Source: Amycolatopsis keratiniphila subsp. keratiniphila
GTDB lineage: Bacteria; Actinomycetota; Actinomycetes; Mycobacteriales; Pseudonocardiaceae
Assembly: GCF_001620365.2 (NCBI RefSeq)
Contig: NZ_LQMT02000031.1
Span: 56,262-88,929, forward strand
Reading direction: 5' to 3'
Length of the DNA: 32,668 bases
The notes under the pieces were generated by a model. The model saw only the letters and a list, made by a program, of their open reading frames with translations. It was not told where the DNA came from and did no database searches. Both the position numbers and the translations under genes were made by a program. Position 1 is the stretch's first letter; each line of letters begins with the position of its first letter. This document shows, one piece after another, positions 22,057 through 29,642 of the stretch.

Positions 22057-22075
22057 GGAAACGGACTCCGTTTCC
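22057..22075. promoter_or_regulatory. Perfect palindrome, TetR-type operator
   Basis: GGAAACGGA-C-TCCGTTTCC, 19 bp, perfect, in the 60-bp gap between the divergent cupin and TetR-type genes. Size, symmetry and position are typical for a TetR-family operator controlling both genes. Confidence 0.7.
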
Positions 22076-22097
22076 ACTTAATCGCGAGGGAGGCGGG

Positions 22098-22640
22098 TTG
22101 TCAACCAAGCCGCGAGCGGACGCGGAGCGCAACCGGGCACGGGTGATCGACGCCGCGCGCGCGTTGTTCGCCGAGCGCGGGGACGATGTGCAGATGCCGG
22201 AGATCGCCCGTGCGGCCGGGGTCGGCGTGGGGACCGTGTACCGGCACTTCCCGGATCGCCAGGCTCTGGTCGAGGCGGCGGCGGAGCACCGGTTCGCGGA
22301 GATCGAGCAGTACGCCAGGGCGCACTGTTTCGGCGAGGAATCCGGTCTGGAGCGCTATTTCCGGCACGTCGGCGAGGTGCTGGCGGGCGATCGCGGTCTC
22401 ACCGCCGCCATCGACTCGGCCCGAGGGCGGCCCGGGAGCGAGCCGCGCGGCACCGCCCGCGAGGGCCTCGAAACGGTGGTCGCCGAGATCATCGCCCACG
22501 ATCAGGCCGCCGGCCGCCTCCGCGCGGATTTCACGGTCGCGGACGCTTATCTCCTGGTCGGAGCCCTGTCGTCAGTCATTCGCAAGGGGGCCGACTGGGC
22601 CCGTTTCCTCGACCTGCTCCGTGACCAACTTTCTACATAA
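22098..22640 (+). CDS. TetR-family transcriptional regulator
   Basis: A 180-aa TetR-type repressor. The N-terminal helix-turn-helix is complete: RARVIDAARALFAERGDDVQ, MPEIARAAGVGVGTVYRHFP, DRQALVEAAAEHR. The rest is the variable, helical ligand domain. The TTG at 22098 follows GAGGGAGG by four bases and is preferred; no ATG or GTG fits as well. It is divergent from the cupin gene across a perfect palindrome. The next gene, boxC-like, starts 38 bp downstream behind its own promoter-like and dyad elements, so the repressor may also control the benzoate genes, but this is not shown by the sequence. Confidence 0.9.
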   Translation: MSTKPRADAERNRARVIDAARALFAERGDDVQMPEIARAAGVGVGTVYRHFPDRQALVEAAAEHRFAEIEQYARAHCFGEESGLERYFRHVGEVLAGDRGLTAAIDSARGRPGSEPRGTAREGLETVVAEIIAHDQAAGRLRADFTVADAYLLVGALSSVIRKGADWARFLDLLRDQLST

Positions 22641-22671
22641 CATTGACGCTGATCAGTGCAATGTAGACAAT
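22632..22671 (+). promoter_or_regulatory. Promoter with nested dyads before boxC
   Basis: TTGACG (22643-22648) and GACAAT (22666-22671) are 17 bp apart. Start of transcription would fall at or next to the GTG at 22679, giving a leaderless mRNA. The same bases form dyads: TCTACAT (22632-22638) with ATGTAGA (22661-22667), and inside CATTG...CTGATCAG...CAATG (22641-22663). A regulator bound there would cover the promoter. Confidence 0.5.
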
Positions 22672-22678
22672 TGGAAGG

Positions 22679-24271
22679 GTGACGCGGACCACATCGGTGA
22701 CGTTCGAACGTCATCCCAGCGGCTACCGGCACTGGAAACTGACCACCGACGGCGACGTCGCGTGGCTCGAACTCGATGTCGACCCCGACGGCGGCCTCGT
22801 CCCGGGTTACGAGCTCAAGCTCAACTCGTACGACCTCGGCGTGGACATCGAGCTGTACGACGCCACGCAACGCCTGCGGTTCGAACATCCCGAGGTCCGC
22901 GTGGTCATCGTGACCAGCGCGAAGGACAACGTCTTCTGCGCCGGCGCGAACATCCGCATGCTGGCGTCGTCGTCGCACGAGTGGAAGGTGAACTTCTGCA
23001 AATTCACCAATGAGACCCGCAACGCCATGGAGGACGCCGCCGCGCACTCGGGTCAGGTCTACGTCGCGGCGGTCAACGGCACCTGCGCCGGCGGCGGCTA
23101 CGAGATCGCGCTCGCCTGCGAAAAGATCCTGCTGGTCGAGGACAACTCCTCGACCGTCGCGCTGCCGGAGGTGCCGCTCCTCGGCGTCCTCCCCGGCACC
23201 GGCGGGCTCACCCGGGTGGTCGACAAACGCGGCGTGCGGCGGGACCTCGCCGACGTCTTCGCCACCCGCCCCGACGGAGTGAAGGGGCGGACCGCCGTCG
23301 ACTGGCGCCTCGTCGACGAACTCGTGCCACGGCAAGGGTTCCGCGAGGCCGTGCTGGCCAAGGCGAAGGAATTCGCGCGGACGAGCGAGCGGCTCGACGG
23401 CGAAGGTGTCGAACTGAAGCCTCTCAAGCATCGTTATGTCGACATCGCCCGCAGTGGGAGCGAAGCGACGATCACCGTCAAGGGCCCCGAAGACGACGAC
23501 GGCTGGCTGCTGGACGTCACGCGCGAGCTGGACGACGCGATTCTCCGTCTGCGCACCAACGAACCCGAACTCGGCACATGGGTGCTCCGCACGGAAGGCG
23601 ATCCGGCGAAGGTCCTCGAACACGAACGCGCCGTGTTCGACGCGAAAGACTGTCTGAGCAACGAAATCGTCCACTACTTCAAACGGACGCTGAAGCGGCT
23701 GGACGTCACCAGCCGCAGCCTGATCGCCCTCATCGAGCCGGGAAGCTGCTACGCGGGGCTGCTGCTGGAACTCGCGCTCGCCGCCGACCGCCAGTACATC
23801 TTGGACGGTCCGCCGATCGACGACGAAGACAGTGAAGAACGTGCGGCGATCACGTTGTCCGAAGCCAACTTCGGCCGCTTCCCGATGGGCAACGGCTTGA
23901 CCCGCCTCGAATCCCGTTTCTTCGGGGACCCGGAGCACGTCACCAGGCTCGCGGAGGTGCGCGGCAAAGCGCTGACCCCGGCGGAGGTGAACGAACTCGG
24001 CCTGGTCACCGACGCCCCGGACGACCTCGACTGGGAGGACGAGATCCGGATCGCGCTGGAAGGACGGGCTTCGCTCAGCCCCGACGCGTTGACCGGGATG
24101 GAGGCCAATCACCGGTTCGTGGGTCCCGAAACGGTGGAAAGCAAGATCTTCGGCAGGCTCGCCGCCTGGCAGAACTGGATCTTCACTCGTCCGAACGCAT
24201 CCGGTCCCGAGGGTGCGTTGCGTCGCTACGGTACTGGTCAGAAGGCCGTCTTCGACAGGAAGCGGGTTTGA
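22679..24271 (+). CDS. boxC: 2,3-epoxybenzoyl-CoA dihydrolase (BoxC)
   Basis: A 530-aa enoyl-CoA hydratase-superfamily enzyme that opens the ring of 2,3-epoxybenzoyl-CoA, yielding 3,4-didehydroadipyl-CoA semialdehyde and formate (pathway knowledge). Two crotonase-like halves are visible. The first has VVIVTSAKDNVFCAGANIRML and AAVNGTCAGGGYEIALACEK with LPEVPLLGVLPGTGGLTRVV; the second has SLIALIEPGSCYAGLLLELAL and EANFGRFPMGNGLTRLE. Length agrees with known BoxC (about 550 aa). GTG at 22679 is most likely read from a leaderless mRNA; a GTG at 22697 is possible. boxB follows 7 bp after the stop codon. Confidence 0.93.
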   Translation: MTRTTSVTFERHPSGYRHWKLTTDGDVAWLELDVDPDGGLVPGYELKLNSYDLGVDIELYDATQRLRFEHPEVRVVIVTSAKDNVFCAGANIRMLASSSHEWKVNFCKFTNETRNAMEDAAAHSGQVYVAAVNGTCAGGGYEIALACEKILLVEDNSSTVALPEVPLLGVLPGTGGLTRVVDKRGVRRDLADVFATRPDGVKGRTAVDWRLVDELVPRQGFREAVLAKAKEFARTSERLDGEGVELKPLKHRYVDIARSGSEATITVKGPEDDDGWLLDVTRELDDAILRLRTNEPELGTWVLRTEGDPAKVLEHERAVFDAKDCLSNEIVHYFKRTLKRLDVTSRSLIALIEPGSCYAGLLLELALAADRQYILDGPPIDDEDSEERAAITLSEANFGRFPMGNGLTRLESRFFGDPEHVTRLAEVRGKALTPAEVNELGLVTDAPDDLDWEDEIRIALEGRASLSPDALTGMEANHRFVGPETVESKIFGRLAAWQNWIFTRPNASGPEGALRRYGTGQKAVFDRKRV

Positions 24272-24278
24272 ACAGCGT

Positions 24279-25700
24279 ATGCCCACCAAGATCGATTACG
24301 ACGCCAAGATCCCCAACAACGTCGACCTCTCCGACGATCGCCGCCTGCAGCGGGCGCTGGAGGGCTGGCAGCCGAAGTTCCTGGACTGGTGGGGCGAAAT
24401 GGGCCCCACCCTGCGGACACAGGGGGTCTACCTGCGCACCGCGGTGAGTGTCGGACGGGACGGCTGGGCGCATTTCGGCCACGTCAACGTGCCCGACTAC
24501 CGGTGGGGGATCTTCCTCGCGGAGCCCGACCCCGGCCGCGTCATCGGTTTCGGCGAGCACAAGGGCGAGCCGGCCTGGCAGCAGGTTCCCGGCGAGTACC
24601 GCGCCGACCTGCAGCGGCTCATCGTCATCCAGGGCGACACCGAACCCGCGTCGGTCGAGCAGCAGAAATTGCTGGGCCTCACCGCGCCGAGCCTCTACGA
24701 CCTGCGGAACCTTTTCCAGGTCAATGTCGAAGAAGGCCGTCATCTGTGGGCGATGGTGTATCTGCTGCACGCCTACTTCGGGCGTGAGGGCCGCGACGAG
24801 GCGGAAGGATTGCTGCTCCGGAATTCCGGAAGTCCGGACGCCCCGCGGATCCTCGGCGCCTTCAATGAGGAGACCGCGGATTGGCTCGCGTTCTACATGT
24901 TCACCTATTTCACCGATCGCGATGGCAAATATCAGCTCGGCACCCTCAAGGAAAGCGGCTTCGACCCGCTTTCCCGCACTTGTGAATTCATGCTCAAGGA
25001 AGAGGCGCACCACATGTTCGTCGGCACCACGGGGGTCGACCGGGTGGTCACCCGCAGCGCCGAACTGATCCGCGAGCACGACACCTTCGACATCGGCGGG
25101 CACGGCGGCATCCCGCTGGACGTGATCCAGCGCTACCTCAACTTCCACTACACCGTCTCGCTCGACCTGTTCGGCGGGGAGACGTCGACCAACGCGGCGA
25201 ACTACTACACCGCCGGGCTGAAAGGCCGCTGGCAGGAGCCTCGCCGCAAGGACGACCACAAGCTCACCGACGCCGCCGGATCGCTGTCCCGGCCGAAAGC
25301 CGACGGCACCTGGGAGACCGAGGAACACGCGGCCATCCTGCTGCTGAACCTCGACCTGCGGGAGGAGTACCGCGCCGACTGCCAGACCGGGGTCAACCGC
25401 TGGAACAAGATCCTGGACGAGGCGGGTATCGACTTCCGATTCGTCCTCCCGCACCCTGGATTCAATCGCGAAGTCGGCATAAACTCCGGCCACCATGTGA
25501 CGCCCGACGGCACCGTAGTCGACGAGCGGACCTGGCTGGCCGGCAAACGCAAGTGGCTGCCCACTCCCGAAGACCTGACCTTCGTCCGATCGCTGATGCA
25601 CCCGGTGTACGAGCGAGGAAAGATCGCGAGCTGGGTGGCGCCGCCACGCCAGGGCATCAATGGGAAACCGTTCGACTACGAATACGTTTACCTGAGCTGA
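24279..25700 (+). CDS. boxB: Benzoyl-CoA 2,3-epoxidase oxygenase subunit (BoxB)
   Basis: A 473-aa diiron oxygenase that epoxidises benzoyl-CoA with O2. Ligand candidates are present as Glu122, Glu152 and His155 (NVEEGRHLWAMVY), Asp213, and Glu242 and His245 (LKEEAHHMFVG). They sit exactly two positions after those I recall for Azoarcus evansii BoxB (Glu120, Glu150, His153, Asp211, Glu240, His243), so the site looks intact. The N-terminus (MPTKIDYDAKIPNNVDLSDD) is typical. The ATG at 24279 lies 7 bp after the boxC stop with no near Shine-Dalgarno, suggesting translational coupling. The reductase subunit BoxA, which supplies electrons, is not encoded anywhere in this window. Confidence 0.95.
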   Translation: MPTKIDYDAKIPNNVDLSDDRRLQRALEGWQPKFLDWWGEMGPTLRTQGVYLRTAVSVGRDGWAHFGHVNVPDYRWGIFLAEPDPGRVIGFGEHKGEPAWQQVPGEYRADLQRLIVIQGDTEPASVEQQKLLGLTAPSLYDLRNLFQVNVEEGRHLWAMVYLLHAYFGREGRDEAEGLLLRNSGSPDAPRILGAFNEETADWLAFYMFTYFTDRDGKYQLGTLKESGFDPLSRTCEFMLKEEAHHMFVGTTGVDRVVTRSAELIREHDTFDIGGHGGIPLDVIQRYLNFHYTVSLDLFGGETSTNAANYYTAGLKGRWQEPRRKDDHKLTDAAGSLSRPKADGTWETEEHAAILLLNLDLREEYRADCQTGVNRWNKILDEAGIDFRFVLPHPGFNREVGINSGHHVTPDGTVVDERTWLAGKRKWLPTPEDLTFVRSLMHPVYERGKIASWVAPPRQGINGKPFDYEYVYLS

Positions 25701-25717
25701 GCGATAGAGGTGCGCCC

Positions 25718-27325
25718 GTGACCGCTGCTGCTACCGGGTTCAACGCGGCGAGCTACCTGCTCGACCGGCATCTGGCGGAAGGGCGGGGCGCGAAGGACGC
25801 GGTCGTTTCCCCGCGGCGAAGTCTCACGTACGCGGGGCTGGCGGCCGAAACCCGCCGGGTCGCGGCGGGGCTGAAGGCGATCGGTGTCCGCCCGGAGGAA
25901 CGGGTCCTGTTCTGCATGGCCGACGACGTCGAGCTGCTCACCGGCATCCTCGGCGCGATGCTGGCCGGGGCGGTCGCGGTGCCGGTGTCCACCATGGTCA
26001 CGGGGCTGGACCTGGGCAAGATGCTGGCCGATTCGCGGGCCAGGGTCCTGTGCGTCTCCGGCGAGTTCGCGTCGCAGGCGACGGTCGCGCTCGGGCTGGC
26101 GCCGGAGGTCACCGACGTCGTGCTGGACAGGGCGAAGGCGGCCGATCTGCCGTCCGGGATCCGCACGCACCAGTGGGGCGATCTGTCCACAATGGACGAC
26201 GTCGGCTTCGAACCGGCGCCGACCTGGGAGGACTCGCCCGCGCTGTGGCTTTACACCTCGGGGACGACGGGCAAGCCGAAGGGCGCGATGCACCGGCACG
26301 CCGGCATCCGCGCGGTTTGTGAGACGTACGCGCGCGGCGTGCTGGACATCGGGCCGAACGACCGGTTTCTCTCCGTCCCGAAGCTGTTCTTCGCCTACGG
26401 CTTGGGGAATTCGGCGTTCTTCCCGCTCGCGGCAGGCGGGACGACGCTGCTCGAACCGGCGAGGCCGACCCCGGGACTGATCGCCGCCAGGGCCCGTGCG
26501 GAGCGGCCGACGCTGTTCTTCGCCGTCCCGACCTTCTACGCCGCGCTGCTCGCGAGCGACATCCCCGACGACACGTTCGCCTCGGTGCGCCAAGCGGTTT
26601 CGGCGGGCGAACCGCTGCCGGCCGTGCTGTACGAACGGTTTCGCGACCGGTTCGGCGTCGAGATCCTGGACGGGATCGGCTCGACCGAGGCGTTGCACAT
26701 CTTCCTGTCCAACCGGCCGCGCCAGGTCCGCCCGGGCAGTACCGGGACGCCGGTGCCGGGTTACGAGATCGCGCTGCGCGACGAGCACGGCGATCCGGTG
26801 CCGGACGGGCAGCCCGGTGAGCTGTTCGTCGCCGGGCCGTCGATCGCGACCGGGTACTGGGCCCGGTACGAGACGACGAAGCAGGTCTTCCAGGGCGAAT
26901 GGCTGCGAACGGGCGACAGCTTCGTGCGCAACGCCGATGGCAGCTACACCTGTCTGGGGCGCTTCAACGACATGCTGAAACCGGGCGGGATCTGGGTTTC
27001 GCCCACCGAGGTCGAGGACAGGCTGCGGCAACATCCGGCGGTCGCCGAGGTCGCGGTGGTGGCCACCTTCGACGCCGACGGCATCGAGAAACCGGTCGCG
27101 TGCGTGGTCGGCGTGCCGGGGCACCGGCTCGACCCGGACGAGCTGATCGAGTTCTGCCGGGCCGGGCTTGCGTCGTTCAAACGGCCGCGGGGCATCGTCG
27201 AGCTGGGCGAACTGCCGAAGACGGCGACCGGGAAGATCCGGCGCAACGTCATCCGGGAACTGGTGCGGGACATGTACGAGGTCCGGGCCTACCAGCCCGA
27301 TCCCGCTTCACCCCTCCCCGGCTGA
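25718..27325 (+). CDS. bclA: Benzoate-CoA ligase family protein
   Basis: A 535-aa acyl-adenylate-forming enzyme that would activate benzoate, or a substituted benzoate, to its CoA thioester, the first step of the box pathway. Motifs: YTSGTTGKPKGAMHRH (phosphate loop, about 182), LFFAYGLGNSAFFPL, DGIGSTEALHIFLSN (A5), GEWLRTGDSF (A7), GRFNDMLKPGGIWVSPTEVE (A8) and PKTATGKIRRNVIR with the catalytic Lys. The GSTE-x-LHIFLSN string is characteristic of benzoate-CoA ligases. The GTG at 25718 follows AGAGG and lies 17 bp after boxB; the long in-frame extension upstream overlaps boxB and is rejected. It is the last gene of the boxC-boxB-ligase unit. Confidence 0.92.
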   Translation: MTAAATGFNAASYLLDRHLAEGRGAKDAVVSPRRSLTYAGLAAETRRVAAGLKAIGVRPEERVLFCMADDVELLTGILGAMLAGAVAVPVSTMVTGLDLGKMLADSRARVLCVSGEFASQATVALGLAPEVTDVVLDRAKAADLPSGIRTHQWGDLSTMDDVGFEPAPTWEDSPALWLYTSGTTGKPKGAMHRHAGIRAVCETYARGVLDIGPNDRFLSVPKLFFAYGLGNSAFFPLAAGGTTLLEPARPTPGLIAARARAERPTLFFAVPTFYAALLASDIPDDTFASVRQAVSAGEPLPAVLYERFRDRFGVEILDGIGSTEALHIFLSNRPRQVRPGSTGTPVPGYEIALRDEHGDPVPDGQPGELFVAGPSIATGYWARYETTKQVFQGEWLRTGDSFVRNADGSYTCLGRFNDMLKPGGIWVSPTEVEDRLRQHPAVAEVAVVATFDADGIEKPVACVVGVPGHRLDPDELIEFCRAGLASFKRPRGIVELGELPKTATGKIRRNVIRELVRDMYEVRAYQPDPASPLPG

Positions 27326-27331
27326 TGTCCG

Positions 27332-27496
27332 TCTGATCACGCGAGTTCGCCCTCTGATCACGCGAGTTCCGCCTCCAATCACGCGAGTTCGCCGATGTGG
27401 CACGCCGAGCCGGTGTGACCGGATGGACGACACGCGTGATCAGACGGCGAACACGCGTGATTGAGCGGCGAACTCGCGTGATTGAAGGCGGAACTC
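27332..27496. repeat. Two opposed blocks of a ~20-bp repeat
   Basis: Three head-to-tail copies read TCTGATCACGCGAGTTCGCC (27332-27351), the same with one extra C (27353-27373), and TCCAATCACGCGAGTTCGCC (27374-27393). After a 35-bp centre, copies appear in the opposite orientation at 27429-27444, 27446-27464 and 27467-27485. A truncated seventh, GGCGGAACTC at 27487-27496, runs into the MarR stop codon. The two blocks can fold back on each other. Located between convergent genes; units abut, without CRISPR-like spacers. Confidence 0.9.
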
Positions 27497-27947
27497 AGGA
27501 GCCGTTGACGGTGCGGAGGGTGCGCATGGCTTCGGCGAGCGCGTGCGCGTCGTCACCCAGCGGGGTCAGAACGATGCGCCGCAGGATCTCCGCGCACGCC
27601 TCCCGGGCCTTTTCCGCGACGTCGAGGCCGTGCTCGGTGAGCGCGGCGAAGGTGACCCGGCGGTCGTCCGGGCTGGGCACCCGGCAGATCAGGTCCGCGG
27701 CGACCAGGCGGTCGGCGACCTTGGTGAACCCGCCGCTGGACAACGCCGCCTCGACGGCCAGCCGCGTCATCGGCATCCGGTGCTCGGGTGAGCGCACGAG
27801 CCGCAGCAGGATGTCGAACGACGCCGGCGCCAGGCCGAACCGTTCGGCGATCTCGCCCATCAGCTTGTTCTGCGTGGCCAGGTAGCCCTCGATCACCAGG
27901 CCCCACCACGTGACCACTTCGTCGTCTTGCGGTTCCTCGGCTGTCAC
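27495..27947 (-). CDS. MarR-family regulator, MhqR-like by context
   Basis: A 150-aa MarR regulator with the winged helix in LAPASFDILLRLVRSPEHRM, MTRLAVEAALSSGGFTKVAD and RLVAADLICRVPSPDDRRVTF. The last string holds the conserved DDRR wing motif. It is divergent from a VOC dioxygenase and alpha/beta hydrolase pair, the arrangement expected for a repressor like Bacillus MhqR, which senses quinones and catechols; the assignment rests on neighbours. The GTG at 27947 has a TACTCT hexamer 7 nt upstream (27955-27960) and no Shine-Dalgarno, so the mRNA is probably leaderless. Its stop codon overlaps the repeat array at 27332-27496, so the last codons may derive from the repeat. Confidence 0.88.
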   Translation of the reverse strand: MTAEEPQDDEVVTWWGLVIEGYLATQNKLMGEIAERFGLAPASFDILLRLVRSPEHRMPMTRLAVEAALSSGGFTKVADRLVAADLICRVPSPDDRRVTFAALTEHGLDVAEKAREACAEILRRIVLTPLGDDAHALAEAMRTLRTVNGS

Positions 27948-27954
27948 GCGGGCG

Positions 27955-28016
27955 AGAGTACACCAAGAACTCTTCCAGGAATATATCTTGCGCGCGAGAG
28001 GTTATCGGGCTAGCTT
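27955..28016. promoter_or_regulatory. Divergent promoters and dyads between MarR and VOC genes
   Basis: Rightward: TTGCGC (27988-27993), 17 bp, TAGCTT (28011-28016), about 28 bp before the VOC ATG. Leftward: TACTCT (27955-27960, minus strand), 7 nt before the MarR GTG. Between and over them lie CAAGA (27964-27968) with TCTTG (27986-27990), and the near-perfect dyad TCTTGCGCGCGAGA (27986-27999) on the rightward -35. A MarR dimer bound there could repress both directions. Confidence 0.55.
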
Positions 28017-28044
28017 GATTTCACCGGCTCCAGAGGAGGGCACC

Positions 28045-29004
28045 ATGTCGATCAAGACTTCGGGCCTGCACCACGTCACCGCCATCGGTGGCGACCCCCA
28101 GCGCAACGCGGACTTCTACACCCGGGCCCTCGGCCTGCGGCTGGTGAAGACCACCGTGAACTTCGACGACCCCGGCACCTACCACCTCTACTACGGCGAC
28201 GCGTCCGGCAAGCCCGGCTCGCTGATGACGTTCTTCCCGTGGAAGGACGCGCCGAAGGGCCGCCACGGCACCGGACAAGCGACCACGACGTCGTTCTCCG
28301 TGCCGGAGGCCTCGCTCGGCTGGTGGAAGCAGCACCTCGCCGCGAGCGGTGTCGAGACGAGCCAGATCCGGAACTCCGACGGCGAGGAGACGCTCACCTT
28401 CGCCGACCCGGACGGCCTGAAGCTCGCGCTCGTCGCGCATCCGCAGGGCGACCCGCGCGACCCGTGGGACACGAAGCTCGTGCCCGCCGAGCACGCGATC
28501 CGCGGCCTGCACTCCGTCACGCTGTCGGTGTCCAAAGAGGACGCGACCGCCGGAATGCTGACCGACGGCCTCGGCCTGTCCTTCGAACACCAGGACAGCA
28601 ACCGCCTCCGGTTCTCCGCCGGTGAGGGCGGCCCAGGCGCGCTCGTCGACGTCCTCGTGACCCCCGACGCTCCGCGCGGGCTGGTGGCCGCGGGCACCGT
28701 GCACCACGTCGCCTGGCGCGCGCCGGACGAAGAGACCCAGGCCGCGTGGCGCGACGAGCTCATCGACGACGGCGTGAACGTGACGTCCATTTTGGACCGT
28801 CAGTACTTCCGCTCGATCTACTTCCGCGAGCCGGGCGGCACCCTGCTCGAGGTCGCGACCGACGAACCCGGCTTCGCGATCGACGAGCCGCTGCTCGAAC
28901 TCGGCCGCGCGCTGAAACTCCCGCCGTGGCTGGAGCCCAAGCGCGAGGACATCGAGGCCATGCTGCCGAAGCTGGACCTCCCGGGCGAGAACAACCCGCG
29001 ATGA
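28045..29004 (+). CDS. Two-module VOC ring-cleaving dioxygenase (MhqO-like)
   Basis: A 319-aa protein with two vicinal-oxygen-chelate modules. The first starts SGLHHVTAIGGDPQRNADFY and contains RLVKTTVNFDDPGTYHLYYG, characteristic of the MhqA/MhqO/MhqE proteins of Bacillus. The second starts IRGLHSVTLSVSKED, with TVHHVAWRAPDEE and FREPGGTLLEVATDEPGF supplying the His and Glu ligands. Members are thought to cleave or detoxify hydroquinones and catechols (family knowledge). The ATG at 28045 follows GAGGAGGG. It overlaps the next gene by 4 bp (ATGA), so dioxygenase and hydrolase are translationally coupled. Confidence 0.92.
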   Translation: MSIKTSGLHHVTAIGGDPQRNADFYTRALGLRLVKTTVNFDDPGTYHLYYGDASGKPGSLMTFFPWKDAPKGRHGTGQATTTSFSVPEASLGWWKQHLAASGVETSQIRNSDGEETLTFADPDGLKLALVAHPQGDPRDPWDTKLVPAEHAIRGLHSVTLSVSKEDATAGMLTDGLGLSFEHQDSNRLRFSAGEGGPGALVDVLVTPDAPRGLVAAGTVHHVAWRAPDEETQAAWRDELIDDGVNVTSILDRQYFRSIYFREPGGTLLEVATDEPGFAIDEPLLELGRALKLPPWLEPKREDIEAMLPKLDLPGENNPR

Positions 29005-29633
29005 GCACCTTGGAGCACAAGTACGTCGAGGGAGCGACCGACGAGCCGGTGCTGCTGCTCCTGCACGGCACCGGCGGCGGGCCGGACGACCTCGTGCCGC
29101 TCGCCCGGCAGCTGAGCCCGGCCTCGGCGCTGCTCGCGCCGGCCGGGCCGGTGTCGGAACACGGTGCGGCGCGGTGGTTCCGACGGCTGGCCGAGGGTGT
29201 CTTCGACCACGAGGACGTCGTCTTCCGCGCGAACCAGCTGGCCGATTTCGTGCTCGCCTCGCGGGAGGAGTACGGCCTCGGCGACCGGCGGCTCGTCGCC
29301 ATCGGGTTCTCCAACGGTGCCAACATCGCCGCCGCGGTGACCCTGCTCCGCCCGGACGCCGTCCGGGAGTCCGCGCTGTTCGCGGCGATGTCGCCGCTGC
29401 CGGAGCCGCCGCGGAACGACCTGTCCGGGACGCGCGTCTTCCTGTCGAACGGCGAACAAGATCCGATGGCTCCGCTGGGTTCTGCCGAAAAGCTCGTCCG
29501 CGACCTTCGCGAACGCGGCGCGGACGTCGCCGCCCACCGGCACCCCGGAGGGCACCAGGTCACCGGCAACGGTTTGGTAGCGGCCGCGGGGTGGCTCAAC
29601 GGGCAGCGTGGAGAGCAAAGCACGCGAACGTAA
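29001..29633 (+). CDS. Alpha/beta hydrolase (MhqD-like phospholipase/carboxylesterase family)
   Basis: A 210-aa esterase-type hydrolase. LLLLHGTGGGPDDLVPLARQ gives the oxyanion loop, VAIGFSNGANIAAAV the nucleophile Ser, FLSNGEQDPMAPL the Asp and HRHPGGHQVTG the His. RWFRRLAEGVFDHEDVV is typical of MhqD-type members. Its start overlaps the VOC dioxygenase stop. In Bacillus the comparable gene sits with the dioxygenase in the MhqR regulon, and the two are assumed to act in sequence on quinone-type compounds. The true substrate is unknown. Confidence 0.88.
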   Translation: MSTLEHKYVEGATDEPVLLLLHGTGGGPDDLVPLARQLSPASALLAPAGPVSEHGAARWFRRLAEGVFDHEDVVFRANQLADFVLASREEYGLGDRRLVAIGFSNGANIAAAVTLLRPDAVRESALFAAMSPLPEPPRNDLSGTRVFLSNGEQDPMAPLGSAEKLVRDLRERGADVAAHRHPGGHQVTGNGLVAAAGWLNGQRGEQSTRT

Positions 29634-29642
29634 AATCGTCCG

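Noticed and set aside
22813..24271. boxC as an ordinary fatty-acid enoyl-CoA hydratase
   Set aside because: It is twice the usual length, has two crotonase-like halves, and is adjacent to boxB and a benzoate-CoA ligase.
27332..27496. CRISPR array
   Set aside because: Units of about 20 bp abut or have one-base gaps, there are no unique spacers, half of the units are inverted, and no cas gene is present.
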